Made by a program: the position numbers and the translations under genes | Part shown: positions 16,969-26,661 of the stretch, piece by piece | How positions within the stretch are numbered: position 1 is the stretch's first letter | How the letters are laid out: the number at the start of each line of letters is the position of its first letter | Notes under the pieces: generated by a model | Databases searched by the model: none | Told to the model about the DNA's origin: nothing | The model's input: only the letters and a program-made list of their open reading frames with translations | NCBI RefSeq assembly: GCF_051811025.1 | Contig: NZ_JBPWQE010000001.1 | Span: 1,116,001-1,180,000 of the forward strand | Direction: 5' to 3' | DNA from: Tardiphaga sp051811025 | GTDB taxonomy: Bacteria > Pseudomonadota > Alphaproteobacteria > Rhizobiales > Xanthobacteraceae | DNA: 64,000 bases

Positions 16969-17757
16969 TCAGACGTGCTGGCCGCCATTAATGTGGATTT
17001 CGGCGCCGTTCACGTATGAACTCGTTTCCGTACACAGCACATAGATGATCTTGGCGACTTCGTCGGGCGTGCCGAGCCGATGCAGCGGGATCTGCTGATC
17101 GACGATAGTCTGGGTGCCCGGCGACAGGATCGAGGTGTCGATCTCGCCCGGCGCAATAGCGTTGACGCGGATGCCGAGGCGGCCGAAATCCGACGCCATT
17201 TCGCGGGTCAGCGACGCCAGCGCCGCTTTCGATGTGGCATAGGCCGCGCCGGCAAACGGGTGCACGCGCGAGCCGGCGATCGAGGTGACATTCACCACCG
17301 AGCCTTTGGCCGCCTTCAACTGTTCGATCAGCCCGCGGGCCATCATGATCGGCGCGAAAAAATTGACGTTGAAGACGTGGCTCCAGGTTGCGACGTCAGT
17401 ATCGATGGAGCCCATGCGCGCGCCGCCTTCGGCCTTGGGCGAGATCGCGGCATTGTTCACCAGCGCATGCAGCGCGCCGCCGTTCAGCCGTTCCTTGATG
17501 TCGTCGATGGCGCGGACAGTGTCGTCATGATCGGCGAGATCGACCTGGATGTGATCTTCGGGGCCGGCATCCCATGGGCAGACTTCCGGAAACGGATGCC
17601 GCGAACAGGTCAGCACACGCCAGCCGGCACTGGAAAAGCGCATCACGGTGGCATGACCGATGCCGCGGCTCGCGCCGGTCAGCAGCATGGTGCGCTTGGG
17701 CGCGTTCGATCCTGGATGGTTCACGTGTCTGGTTCTCGTCTCGTTGTCGGCGTTCAC
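16969..17757 (-). CDS. SDR family NAD(P)-dependent oxidoreductase
   Basis: A 262-residue classical short-chain dehydrogenase/reductase. The nucleotide-binding motif TGASRGIG lies at about residues 27-34, NNAAIS is the structural NNAG-type motif, and the active-site S/Y/K set includes YATSK. IAPGEIDTSILSPG follows as in many classical SDRs. The start is taken as the GTG at 17757 because it overlaps the pdxH stop as GTGA, a typical translationally coupled junction, with AAGGTG upstream. It forms a two-gene unit with pdxH. The substrate is unknown; a link with vitamin B6 metabolism is suggested only by the coupling. Confidence 0.88.
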   Translation of the reverse strand: MNADNETRTRHVNHPGSNAPKRTMLLTGASRGIGHATVMRFSSAGWRVLTCSRHPFPEVCPWDAGPEDHIQVDLADHDDTVRAIDDIKERLNGGALHALVNNAAISPKAEGGARMGSIDTDVATWSHVFNVNFFAPIMMARGLIEQLKAAKGSVVNVTSIAGSRVHPFAGAAYATSKAALASLTREMASDFGRLGIRVNAIAPGEIDTSILSPGTQTIVDQQIPLHRLGTPDEVAKIIYVLCTETSSYVNGAEIHINGGQHV

Positions 17758-18404
17758 GGATACAGTCTCACCTTGGACCAGGACGTATCTGCTGCCGCGG
17801 TGTCGCGGCGGAATTCGATGCGGTCGTGCAGGCGGAACGGCCGGTCGTGCCAGAATTCGAAACGAACAGGCGTGATGCGCCATCCGCTCCAACCTGGCGG
17901 ACGCGGAACGGCGCCGATCAGGTGCTTGGCGCCTTCCTTGGCGATGGCCTGTTCGAACGCAAAGCGGCTTTCCAGCGGCTGTGACTGTTTGCTCGCCCAG
18001 GCGCCGATCTGCGCCTGTTTGGGGCGGGTCGCAAAATACTCGTCGGCCTCGGCATCGGTCACTGATGTGACAGGACCGCGAATGCGGACCTGCCGGCGCA
18101 GCGACTTCCAGTGAAACAGCAGCGCGGCCTTGGGATTGGCGGCGAGCTCCTGACCCTTCTGGCTGGCAATGTGGCTGTAGAACACGAAACCGTCGGTGTC
18201 ATAGCCCTTCATCAGCACCATGCGGACGTCCGGCAGGCCGTCGGCGTCGACGGTGGCCAGCGCCATCGCGTTCGGATCGTTGGGTTCTGAGGCCCTTGCC
18301 TCGGTAAACCACTCGGAAAACAGCGCAAATGGTTCCGCAGCGGCCGTAAAATCACCTGACGTTAACGGAGTTGAGTCTTTGATGGGGGAGGTCGTGTCGG
18401 TCAT
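17754..18404 (-). CDS. pdxH: Pyridoxamine 5'-phosphate oxidase
   Basis: FMN-dependent enzyme oxidising pyridoxine/pyridoxamine 5'-phosphate to pyridoxal 5'-phosphate, the last step of vitamin B6 synthesis and salvage. The 216-residue length fits. The FMN- and substrate-binding segments are RMVLMKGYDTDGFVFYSH, SQKGQELAANPKAALLFHW and RRQVRIRG, and the C-terminus WSKVRLYP is the usual PdxH ending. The start at 18404 (MTDTTSP) agrees with family length. Its stop overlaps the start of the SDR gene by four bases, so the two are probably translated together. Confidence 0.95.
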   Translation of the reverse strand: MTDTTSPIKDSTPLTSGDFTAAAEPFALFSEWFTEARASEPNDPNAMALATVDADGLPDVRMVLMKGYDTDGFVFYSHIASQKGQELAANPKAALLFHWKSLRRQVRIRGPVTSVTDAEADEYFATRPKQAQIGAWASKQSQPLESRFAFEQAIAKEGAKHLIGAVPRPPGWSGWRITPVRFEFWHDRPFRLHDRIEFRRDTAAADTSWSKVRLYP

Positions 18405-18418
18405 GTCCGGAGTTCCGC

Positions 18419-18940
18419 TTGCGTTGGCCTGTTGTAGAGAGCTTGCTGCTGCCCCTGCATAGGCAAGACCTATATAGGATACGGCAACGCATTGGCCTAT
18501 CGGCCATCTGCCCGCTCGGTGCGGCTTTGACAGCAATTCTTATCGGCAGCACCCTCGGCGGTTGCAGTATGGGCCGAAACGAGTCTGCGCTGGCCAGGAT
18601 GGAGGGCGGCGATGTCACCGGCTCCATTTCGCCGGCATCGGTTCAGGCCACCAATTATGAGCCCACGGAAGCCGATCTTGTCCTGACGCGCACTGCGGCC
18701 TCCGATGTCCTCACCAAGGGCAGCAAGGATTCCAGCCAGCCGTGGGAAAACCCATCGACCGGGGCGCGCGGGTCGGTGACGCCTTTGTCCAGTGCCTATG
18801 TCGCGGAAGGTCGCACCTGCAGGGATTTTCTGGCCAGCTATGTTAACGGCACCAGCGAAAGCTGGATGCAAGGTGCGGCCTGTAAGGGTGACCGCGGCAG
18901 CTGGGACGTGCATACGCTGAAGCCGTGGAAACGGAGCTAG
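18419..18940 (+). CDS. Surface-antigen-like lipoprotein (17 kDa antigen/RT0821 type)
   Basis: A predicted outer-membrane lipoprotein with a hydrophobic segment ending in the lipobox LGGC (Cys about 50 from the first possible start). The C-terminal part, AYVAEGRTCRDFLASYV ... AACKGDRGSWDVHTL, resembles the C-terminal domain of RT0821/Lpp0805 surface antigens with its two conserved cysteines. The glycine-zipper part of true 17 kDa antigens is not evident. The start is uncertain: no ATG is available, and TTG at 18419 or 18443 are candidates. It is divergent from pdxH with 14 nt between coding regions, so the promoters must overlap the coding sequences. Confidence 0.7.
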   Translation: MRWPVVESLLLPLHRQDLYRIRQRIGLSAICPLGAALTAILIGSTLGGCSMGRNESALARMEGGDVTGSISPASVQATNYEPTEADLVLTRTAASDVLTKGSKDSSQPWENPSTGARGSVTPLSSAYVAEGRTCRDFLASYVNGTSESWMQGAACKGDRGSWDVHTLKPWKRS

Positions 18941-19061
18941 TTTTCGCCGGCCGGCCGCTTGCGGCCGAGTTGCAAAAATGACACGAAGTCACCAGATGAA
19001 GAAGCAGTAGGGCAGTTGCCCGCCAACCAACAAGGCGGGTTTCGGCCGGCAAATCCAACAT

Positions 19062-19083
19062 GCGGGCAGATTGCCCGCCTTTT
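19062..19083 (+). terminator. Probable terminator upstream of the DnaJ-type gene
   Basis: GCGGGCA (19062-19068), loop GAT, TGCCCGC (19072-19078), then CTTTTAG. It separates the lipoprotein gene from the DnaJ-type gene, 25 nt before the latter's start. Confidence 0.6.
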
Positions 19084-19107
19084 AGTTATCTGAAGGAGAG
19101 ACGACGG

Positions 19108-20088
19108 ATGCGCGACCCCTATGAGGTCTTGGGGGTGCAGCGGGGCGCCAGCGCTGCGGCGATCAAGAGTGCCTATCGCAAGCTCGCCAAGAAGCATCAT
19201 CCCGACAGCAACAAGGACGATCCGAAAGCCGCCGACCGGTTTTCGGAATTGAATGCGGCCAACGAGATCATCGGCGACGAGGACAAGCGCAAGCAGTTCG
19301 ACCGCGGCGAGATTGATGCCGAGGGTAAAGCACGCTTCCAGGGATTTCCGGGCGGTGGCCGCGCCGGCGCGTCGCAGCGCGGCTTCGAGCACGCCTTCCG
19401 CGGTGGTCCCGGTGCGCAGCAGGGTTTTCCCGGCGGTGCCGGTGCCGGTGGCGGTTTCGAGGACATCCTCAACAGCATGTTCGGTGGCGCCAGCCCGCGC
19501 GGCGCGCGGCCGGGTGCGCAGGGCTTTGAATTCGACAGCGGCGGCTATGCCGGCGGGATGCCCGATCTGGATCTCAACGTCGCCATGACGGTGACGCTGG
19601 AAGAGTCCGTGAAGGGCGCCGAGAAGCGTGTGCGTCTGCCGTCGGGCAAGGAATTGGACGTCAAGATACCGGCCGGCGTCACGACGGGCCAGCAGATCCG
19701 GCTCCGCGGCCAGGGCGAAACCGCGCCAGGACATCGTCCCGGCGATCTGATGATCACGGTCACCATCGCGCCCCACGCTCACTTCAAGGTGGATGGCAAC
19801 GACCTGCGCGTCGATCTGCCGATCACGCTCTACGAAGCCGTGCTTGGGGCCAAGGTGCGCGCACCGACACTCACCGGTGCCGTGGAGCTTTCAATTCCGA
19901 AGAACACGTCGAGCGGACGGGTGTTTCGCCTGAAGGGCAAGGGCCTGCCGCTGGCCGGAGGTGCCGCGGGTGATCTCTACTTCACCATCAGGATCATGCT
20001 GCCGGACGGTCACGACGCCGCGCTGGAAGCCCTGATGGAGAAGTGGCGCGACGGGCACCCGTATCATCCGCGTAGCGATCTGGGGTGA
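19108..20088 (+). CDS. DnaJ C-terminal domain protein (CbpA-like co-chaperone)
   Basis: A 326-residue type II Hsp40. The J domain (about residues 3-70) has the HPD motif at 31-33, needed to stimulate DnaK ATPase. A Gly/Phe-rich region (about 75-150) and the C-terminal substrate-binding beta domains (about 155-315, e.g. DLDLNVAMTVTLEESVKG, FKVDGNDLRVDLPITLYEAVLG) follow. The CxxCxGxG zinc-finger repeats of canonical DnaJ are absent, so it is a CbpA-like rather than DnaJ proper. The ATG at 19108 follows GAAGGAGAG. It probably assists protein folding in the cytoplasm; a DNA-binding role as in E. coli CbpA is not shown. Confidence 0.92.
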   Translation: MRDPYEVLGVQRGASAAAIKSAYRKLAKKHHPDSNKDDPKAADRFSELNAANEIIGDEDKRKQFDRGEIDAEGKARFQGFPGGGRAGASQRGFEHAFRGGPGAQQGFPGGAGAGGGFEDILNSMFGGASPRGARPGAQGFEFDSGGYAGGMPDLDLNVAMTVTLEESVKGAEKRVRLPSGKELDVKIPAGVTTGQQIRLRGQGETAPGHRPGDLMITVTIAPHAHFKVDGNDLRVDLPITLYEAVLGAKVRAPTLTGAVELSIPKNTSSGRVFRLKGKGLPLAGGAAGDLYFTIRIMLPDGHDAALEALMEKWRDGHPYHPRSDLG

Positions 20089-20113
20089 TGCGAGCAGCGA
20101 TCAGCTCGCTGTC

Positions 20114-20887
20114 TCATCCCCCCACCTTCTCCGTCTGATCGTAGATCTGGCGCGCGACCTGATTGAGTCGGTCCTTGTCGGTCGGGCCTGATACGACATA
20201 GCCGACGCCCTTGTCGGCCCAGAACATGGCGCCATCCTTGTCCTGCGCGGCATAGCGCATCTGGGTCGGGTCAGCCTTCGCCGCCCGCGATGTGTACAGC
20301 GTGTAGCGTTCGCCCGACGGGCTTTCATACATGAAGAAGGCCGCAGGCGCTTCGGGGCCGGGCAGCAGTCGTCCGCCGACCAGCTTCAATCCGGCTGCAT
20401 CGAGTTCAGGCGCCTTGATCTCATAACCGACGCGCTTGGACAGCCACTGCTGTAGATGCGCGCGCTCATTGGCTGCGACCTCGACGGGATGGCGCACTTC
20501 GACCACATAGGTCCGGTGCGCATCGAGCGCATCCACCGTGAAATTCCGGAAGATCGATGGCGCAGCCGCAGCGCCGCGTGCGACCCAGCCCGCGCTCCCA
20601 CCTGCGATGAAGGCGACCAGCGTGGCCGCAACGGCGCCGTAGATCCAGCGCCGCGGCTGCTGAACCAGTCGCTCGATTTCCAGTCGCTGCGGCACGGCCT
20701 CGTCGGCAATAGCATCGTAGCGTGCATGCAGCAGCTCGGCCATCGCGTGCCACGATGCGACGCGCTCGGCATCGTCTGGATGTGTCGCGAGCCATGCCTC
20801 GACATCGGCGCGGCGCTCGGCCGGCAATTCATTGTCGACGAAGGCGTGCAATTCGTCTTCGGTCACGGGAATATTCGGTCCGGTCAT
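20114..20887 (-). CDS. Anti-sigma factor, membrane-anchored
   Basis: A 257-residue protein with a cytoplasmic N-terminal anti-sigma region (TEDELHAFVDNELP near the start, typical of such factors), a single transmembrane helix at about residues 83-103 (YGAVAATLVAFIAGGSAGWV) and a periplasmic domain of about 150 residues. It lies 18 nt downstream of an ECF sigma gene on the same strand, the usual sigma/anti-sigma operon. The histidine/cysteine zinc motif of ZAS proteins (HxxxCxxC) is not seen. The periplasmic part (APELDAAGLKLVGGRLLPG) may sense an envelope signal. The signal is unknown. Confidence 0.85.
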   Translation of the reverse strand: MTGPNIPVTEDELHAFVDNELPAERRADVEAWLATHPDDAERVASWHAMAELLHARYDAIADEAVPQRLEIERLVQQPRRWIYGAVAATLVAFIAGGSAGWVARGAAAAPSIFRNFTVDALDAHRTYVVEVRHPVEVAANERAHLQQWLSKRVGYEIKAPELDAAGLKLVGGRLLPGPEAPAAFFMYESPSGERYTLYTSRAAKADPTQMRYAAQDKDGAMFWADKGVGYVVSGPTDKDRLNQVARQIYDQTEKVGG

Positions 20888-20905
20888 TATCGTCTTCCCT
20901 TTAAA

Positions 20906-21463
20906 TCATTTGACCGCGCGCAGCGCCGGGCGCTCGCCGTCGAGATAGGCTTTGACATGGGCGCGGGCGCGCGCGAGGCGCGACATCACGGTGCCAATCG
21001 GCACGCCCTGGATGTCGGCGACTTCGCGGTAGCTCAGACCTTCGAGCATCACGAGCAGCAGCACCGAGCGCTGCTCTTCGACGAGGGCGGCAAGGGCGCG
21101 CGAGATGTCGCGCCCTTCGGCTTCGGTCCCGCTGGCATCCGGATTGTTGTCGAACAGCTCGGTAAAGACTGGTTTGCGTGCCAGCGACCGGCGGCGGTTG
21201 CGGTTCAGATTGGTCAGGATCGTATAGAGCCAGCTTCTGAGATCGCCGCCGATGAACAACTTCTCCGAGCGCAGCGCGCGCACCAGCGTGTCCTGCACCA
21301 GGTCGTCGGCAATGTCGGTGTCACGCGCCAGCGCCCGCGCGTAGCGGCGCAGCGCCGGAATCATGCTCTCAACGCTCTCGCGAAAGGCGCTCATGGGGCT
21401 CGTGCCATCCGTTGCAATCCTGACGGTATCTTGGGCGGTCCGCAATTGCGCCGCATCTATCAT
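20906..21463 (-). CDS. ECF RNA polymerase sigma factor
   Basis: A sigma-70 family extracytoplasmic-function factor, up to 185 residues. Region 2 is RYARALARDTDIADDLVQDTLVRAL with the -10 binding segment SWLYTILTN. Region 4 is RSVLLLVMLEGLSYREVADIQGVPIGTVMSRLARAR, a helix-turn-helix for the -35 element. The start at 21463 has AAGGTG nine nt upstream; an inner ATG at 21394 would give a 162-residue protein beginning closer to region 2. It is followed by its putative membrane anti-sigma factor, so the pair likely controls an envelope or oxidative stress regulon. Confidence 0.93.
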   Translation of the reverse strand: MIDAAQLRTAQDTVRIATDGTSPMSAFRESVESMIPALRRYARALARDTDIADDLVQDTLVRALRSEKLFIGGDLRSWLYTILTNLNRNRRRSLARKPVFTELFDNNPDASGTEAEGRDISRALAALVEEQRSVLLLVMLEGLSYREVADIQGVPIGTVMSRLARARAHVKAYLDGERPALRAVK

Positions 21464-21620
21464 AACACCTTGGCGGATCGTCTATTCCGGCGTTAGGCCC
21501 GGACGGTAAACAGCCGCATAACCGGGCTTTTGGGCTGTACCGGACGCAAGTGCTGGTGTACCCCCAAGGCCAGATTGGCATGGACTGCCAAGTTATCAGC
21601 CAAGCAAAACAGGATGCGAT

Positions 21621-22442
21621 ATGAGTGAAGTTTCAGGCCTGATGAAGGGCAAGCGCGGTGTCATTCTGGGCGTCGCCAACAACCGCTCCATCGCCTGGGG
21701 CATCGCCAAGGCGTGCCAGGCGCAGGGCGCGGAGATTGCGCTGACCTATCAGGGCGATGCGCTGAAGAAGCGCGTCGAGCCGCTGGCGGCGGAACTTGGC
21801 GCCGAGCTGCTGGGCCATTGCGACGTCACCGACGCAGCCACCATCGATGCGGTATTCGACCGGGTGAAGGAAAAATGGGGCAAGATCGATTTTGTCGTCC
21901 ACGCCATCGCCTTCTCGGACAAGGACGAGCTCGAAGGTCGCTATGTCGACACATCGGCCGAGAATTTCAGCAAGAGCATGCTGATCTCCTGCTACTCGCT
22001 GACGGCCATCGCACAGCGCGCCGAGAAGTTGATGACCGAAGGCGGCTCCATCGTTACGCTGACTTATTACGGCGCCGAGAAGTGGATGCCGAACTACAAT
22101 GTGATGGGTGTCGCCAAGGCTGCGCTGGAAGCCAGCGTGCGCTATCTGGCGGCTGACCTGGGCGTGAAGGGCATCCGCGTCAATGCGATCTCTGCCGGCC
22201 CGATCAAGACGCTGGCCTTCGCAGGGATTGCCGACTCCCGCTATCTGCTGAAATACAACGAGGTCAACGCGCCGCTGCGCAAGAACGTTTCCATCGACGA
22301 AGTTGGCCAGAGCGCGGTGTATTTCCTGTCCGATATGTCCACCGGCGTGACCGGTGAAGTGCATCACGTCGATGCCGGCTATCACGTGCTCGGCACCAAG
22401 GTGCCGGATGCGCCGGACATCAGCATGGGCGGCAAGGACTGA
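21621..22442 (+). CDS. fabI: Enoyl-[acyl-carrier-protein] reductase (NADH)
   Basis: FabI reduces trans-2-enoyl-ACP to acyl-ACP in type II fatty acid synthesis. The 273-residue SDR-like protein has GVANNRSIAWGIAKA near the N-terminus (the FabI-specific nucleotide-binding loop) and the catalytic YxxxxxxK motif (YNVMGVAK), plus AGPIKTLAFAGI in the substrate loop. This is the triclosan- and isoniazid-target family. The ATG at 21621 follows AGGATGCGAT. It is followed within about 10 nt by a histidine phosphatase gene and then aroC, likely one operon. Confidence 0.95.
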   Translation: MSEVSGLMKGKRGVILGVANNRSIAWGIAKACQAQGAEIALTYQGDALKKRVEPLAAELGAELLGHCDVTDAATIDAVFDRVKEKWGKIDFVVHAIAFSDKDELEGRYVDTSAENFSKSMLISCYSLTAIAQRAEKLMTEGGSIVTLTYYGAEKWMPNYNVMGVAKAALEASVRYLAADLGVKGIRVNAISAGPIKTLAFAGIADSRYLLKYNEVNAPLRKNVSIDEVGQSAVYFLSDMSTGVTGEVHHVDAGYHVLGTKVPDAPDISMGGKD

Positions 22443-22454
22443 TTGCTGACGTCC

Positions 22455-23054
22455 ATGCCGAAGCCAACCATCTATTATATTCGCCACGGCCAGACCGAGT
22501 GGAACGCCGCCGGTCGCTTTCAGGGCTCGAAGGACATTCCGCTCAACGATCTCGGTCGTGAGCAGGCGGCACATGCCGGCACCGTGCTGAGGGATATTCT
22601 GGCACGGGACGGGCGCACTAGCGGCGATGTCGCATTCGTCTCCAGTCCGCTCGGCCGCGCGCGCAACACCATGGAACTGGTGCGCGGCAAGCTCGATTTG
22701 CCGCATGACGACTACGGCCTCGACGATCGTCTGCGTGAGATCGGCTTCGGCCACTGGGAAGGATTTACGCTGGCCGAGCAGGAAGCTGCGCATCCCGACA
22801 TCTTTGCGGCGCGTCTTCTGGACAAATGGAGCCTGCCGGCGCCGGGCGGCGAAAGCTATGCCGAAGTGCAGCTTCGGATGCGTGAATGGGTTGACGGCCT
22901 CACGGGCGATACCGTCGCGGTGGCGCATGGCGGCACGGCGCGTGCGCTGATGGTGGCGCTGGGCTTTGAGACGCCGGACGGCGTCAGTGAGCTGCCGATC
23001 CAGCAGGGCGCGGTCTACGTGTTCAACGCCGACGGGATGGATAAGTTTAGTTAA
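22455..23054 (+). CDS. Histidine phosphatase family protein
   Basis: A 199-residue phosphatase of the phosphoglycerate mutase-like branch. The phospho-acceptor motif RHGQTEWN lies at residues 10-17, with the second conserved arginine in SSPLGRARNTME, the catalytic glutamate in REIGFGHWEG and the second histidine in VAVAHGGTARAL. Such proteins dephosphorylate small phospho-metabolites or phosphoproteins; the substrate here is unknown. The ATG at 22455 lies 13 nt after the fabI stop with no strong ribosome binding site, suggesting translational coupling. A TTG at 22443 would add four residues. Confidence 0.9.
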   Translation: MPKPTIYYIRHGQTEWNAAGRFQGSKDIPLNDLGREQAAHAGTVLRDILARDGRTSGDVAFVSSPLGRARNTMELVRGKLDLPHDDYGLDDRLREIGFGHWEGFTLAEQEAAHPDIFAARLLDKWSLPAPGGESYAEVQLRMREWVDGLTGDTVAVAHGGTARALMVALGFETPDGVSELPIQQGAVYVFNADGMDKFS

Positions 23055-23130
23055 GCATTTCGGCCGACCGGGGCGATTTGACCCCTCGGACGGCCCGCGT
23101 TACGACATCTGCTCAATCAGCGAGCGCCCC

Positions 23131-24216
<1,086 letters not shown>

Positions 24217-24253
24217 ACTTGAATGACTGACCGCAACCCGCGTTTGCGCAAGT

Positions 24254-25459
24254 TTGAAAGTGCCAGCCGTGTTGCCCGACAAGCTCAGAGAGATCATCGA
24301 CTGGCTCAGTGACGGTGCGCGATCCGCGCCGACGCCATCGCGCATGATGGCGGAATGTTGCGAGCGGCTTGTCGCTGCGGGGCTGCCGCTGTACCGCGTG
24401 GGCATCTTCATCCGCACCCTGCATCCGGAAATCTTCGGCCGCAATTTCATCTGGCGTCCGGAGACCGGGGTAGTCCTCAGCTCGGTTGATTTCGACATTC
24501 AGGAGGCGCCTGAATTCCTCAGCAGTCCGCTTGCGCTGGTCTTCCGTGAAGGTGTTGAGGTCCGCAGCCGACTTCATGAGCCATCAACCACACCCTTTCC
24601 TTTTTTCGACGATATGCGCGCCGAAGGCGTTACCGACTACATCGCGATCCCGCTCACCTTCGTCGACAACATGCTCCACGCGTCAAGCTGGACCACGAAG
24701 CAGCCCGGCGGTTTCACGGATGAGCAGCTAGCCGCCTTGAAAACGGTGCTGCCGACATTGGCGCGGTTGATCGAGGTCATCGGCATACGACGAGTGACGG
24801 TGACACTGCTCGATACCTATGTGGGCAATCGCGCTGGCGGACGTATTCTCGGTGGTCAGATCCGGCGCGGCCATACCGAGACCATGCGCGCAGCGATCTG
24901 GTTGTCGGATCTGCGCGGCTTTACGGCGCTGTCGGACCGGCTGCCGCCGGAAAGCGTCGTCGAGATTCTCAACCGTTACTTCGATTGTCAGGTGCCTGCG
25001 ATCCTCAAGCATGGCGGCGAAGTGCTCAAATTCATGGGCGATGGCCTGCTGGCCGTGTTTCCCATTGCCGAGGACGATGCGGACCGTTCGATGGTGTGCG
25101 GTCACGCGCTGGAGGCGGCGCGTGAAGCCAGCACTGCCGTTGAAGCGTTGCGCTGGTCGGATGCGGCAGGTGCTGAAGAGCGCTTTCGCTTCGGTCTGGC
25201 ACTGCATGTCGGCAAGGTACTTTACGGCAATATCGGCGGCGGCAACCGGCTCGACTTCACCTGCATCGGCCCCGCCGTGAATCTCGCCGCACGTCTGGAG
25301 AAGATCGCGGGCAAGCTGCATCGGACGGTGGTCGCGTCCGCGACCTTCGCCGACGCAACGACGACGGACTGGACCGATCTCGGCGAATTTCCCATCGCTG
25401 GCTTCGCGAAGGCGGAGCGCGTCTATGGGCTGGCCGATGAAACCGCAGTCGCCGGCTGA
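24254..25459 (+). CDS. Class III adenylate/guanylate cyclase with an N-terminal regulatory region
   Basis: An up to 401-residue cytoplasmic class III nucleotide cyclase. The C-terminal catalytic domain (about residues 205-385) has both metal-binding aspartates (Asp219 in SDLRGF and Asp263 in MGDGLL) and the transition-state pair in NLAAR, so it should be active; FTCIGP carries the purine-recognition position. The N-terminal about 185 residues resemble a GAF-like sensory region (DYIAIPLTFVDNM). No transmembrane helix is seen. The start is uncertain: TTG at 24254 or GTG at 24260 or 24269. cAMP is the more likely product but cGMP cannot be excluded. Confidence 0.88.
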   Translation: MKVPAVLPDKLREIIDWLSDGARSAPTPSRMMAECCERLVAAGLPLYRVGIFIRTLHPEIFGRNFIWRPETGVVLSSVDFDIQEAPEFLSSPLALVFREGVEVRSRLHEPSTTPFPFFDDMRAEGVTDYIAIPLTFVDNMLHASSWTTKQPGGFTDEQLAALKTVLPTLARLIEVIGIRRVTVTLLDTYVGNRAGGRILGGQIRRGHTETMRAAIWLSDLRGFTALSDRLPPESVVEILNRYFDCQVPAILKHGGEVLKFMGDGLLAVFPIAEDDADRSMVCGHALEAAREASTAVEALRWSDAAGAEERFRFGLALHVGKVLYGNIGGGNRLDFTCIGPAVNLAARLEKIAGKLHRTVVASATFADATTTDWTDLGEFPIAGFAKAERVYGLADETAVAG

Positions 25460-25461
25460 GA

Positions 25462-26217
25462 TCAGTCGCCCCGCAGATGGGATTGCTTGAGAGCCGCGGT
25501 CAGGATCATCAGGGTCACCCAAAGCCGCAGCATCGCGAAGCCGAAGATAAAGACGAAGAAGATCAGGTTTCGGATGAAGGTGTTCGTCGTCGGCGCTTGC
25601 CCGTAGATCGCAATCGCGTTGCGAACGAGACCCTGGACAAAACCGAGGCCGAAATAGGCGGCGGTCAGGGCCAGAAGGCCCACGCCGAGCCAGGCGCTTC
25701 GCCTGGCGAATTCACGGCAAGCCGCGAAGAAACGAACCCTGTTGTCATGGCGTTCGACACCGACGATCATCAGCAAGATCAGCGTGGCGATGGAGGCATT
25801 CCAGATCTTTCCGACCGCCGTCGGCTGATCGAACGCCATGCCATCGATGCCGCCCATGAAGTTCAGGTCCAGCGGCGAGATCCCGAGTGATACAGAGATC
25901 ACGCTTGCTGCCAGCATCAGCGCGCCGATACGCACCAGAATGCGCAGCGATAGTCGGAATTCATCCTGGAACGTCATCGCTCCGAGATGGGTCTTGCCGT
26001 CGGCAAGCTCGATCGACCGCCGTGCGGTCACCTGAAACGCGAGAAGAACGGCAACCGTGGCGACGAAGATGGCCGGCAAGGCGATAACGCCACCGCTGAA
26101 CGCGATCACGCGCATTCCCGCTGCCAGCACGAGCCAAGGCAGGCATTCGATGAAGCGCAAAGGCCCGAACGACAATTCCGGCCGGGATACATATTGCTTG
26201 CGGAGTGCAATCGACAT
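25462..26217 (-). CDS. Hypothetical integral membrane protein
   Basis: A 251-residue inner-membrane protein with about six hydrophobic helices, e.g. WLVLAAGMRVIAFSGGVIAL, AIFVATVAVLLAFQV, IGALMLAASVISVSLGI, ASIATLILLMIVGV, AWLGVGLLALTAAYFGLGFV and FVFIFGFAMLRLWVTLMIL. I do not recognise the family. It lies convergent to the cyclase gene, with a 2-nt gap between their stops. The start at 26217 (MSIALRKQ) is chosen because the alternative at 26244 reaches further upstream without support. No catalytic motif was seen. Confidence 0.75.
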   Translation of the reverse strand: MSIALRKQYVSRPELSFGPLRFIECLPWLVLAAGMRVIAFSGGVIALPAIFVATVAVLLAFQVTARRSIELADGKTHLGAMTFQDEFRLSLRILVRIGALMLAASVISVSLGISPLDLNFMGGIDGMAFDQPTAVGKIWNASIATLILLMIVGVERHDNRVRFFAACREFARRSAWLGVGLLALTAAYFGLGFVQGLVRNAIAIYGQAPTTNTFIRNLIFFVFIFGFAMLRLWVTLMILTAALKQSHLRGD

Positions 26218-26307
26218 CTGGCGAGCTTGCCAGATGCAGCCCAATCTCGGATTGAGGCGATCGTTAAATTTTTATCGTTTTGGTTGGTCGGACAGAAACG
26301 CCACGTT

Positions 26308-26613
26308 CTATTCTTCCGGCTCGGTCGTGAACAGAAGCGGATAGCCTTTGGCGCGGCCGGCATCTGTCGCGCGGGTCGCCTTGGTCTCGGCGACGTCACG
26401 GGTGAACACGGCGACGACGCAGACGCCGCGCTGATGCGCCGTCATCATCACCTTGGCGGCCTGATCCTCGGACATGCGAAATTCCGCTTTCAGCACCCGC
26501 ACGACGAACTCCCGCGGCGTGAAGTCGTCATTAACGAGGATGACCTTGTACAATTTCGGCCGCTCGACCTTCGGCTTGGCCTTGGTCTGTGGGGCGGTGA
26601 CACTCTCGGGCAT
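26308..26613 (-). CDS. clpS: ATP-dependent Clp protease adaptor
   Basis: ClpS delivers N-end rule substrates (primary destabilising N-terminal residues) to the ClpAP protease. The 101-residue protein has a flexible N-terminal arm rich in Pro/Lys and the ClpS core VILVNDDFTPREFVV, whose Asn-Asp-Asp contacts the N-degron. MMTAHQRGVCVV follows with the conserved His and is typical of alphaproteobacterial ClpS. clpA is not next to it in the window. The start at 26613 (MPESV) is preceded by GGATGAG. Confidence 0.95.
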   Translation of the reverse strand: MPESVTAPQTKAKPKVERPKLYKVILVNDDFTPREFVVRVLKAEFRMSEDQAAKVMMTAHQRGVCVVAVFTRDVAETKATRATDAGRAKGYPLLFTTEPEE

Positions 26614-26661
26614 GCACACTCATCCGGACGATCGCGCTCTGTGGCGGCGCCGCGACGACGA

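Noticed and set aside
21633..22928. 431-residue minus-strand frame opposite fabI and the phosphatase
   Set aside because: Covers two clear genes on the other strand and has no family features.
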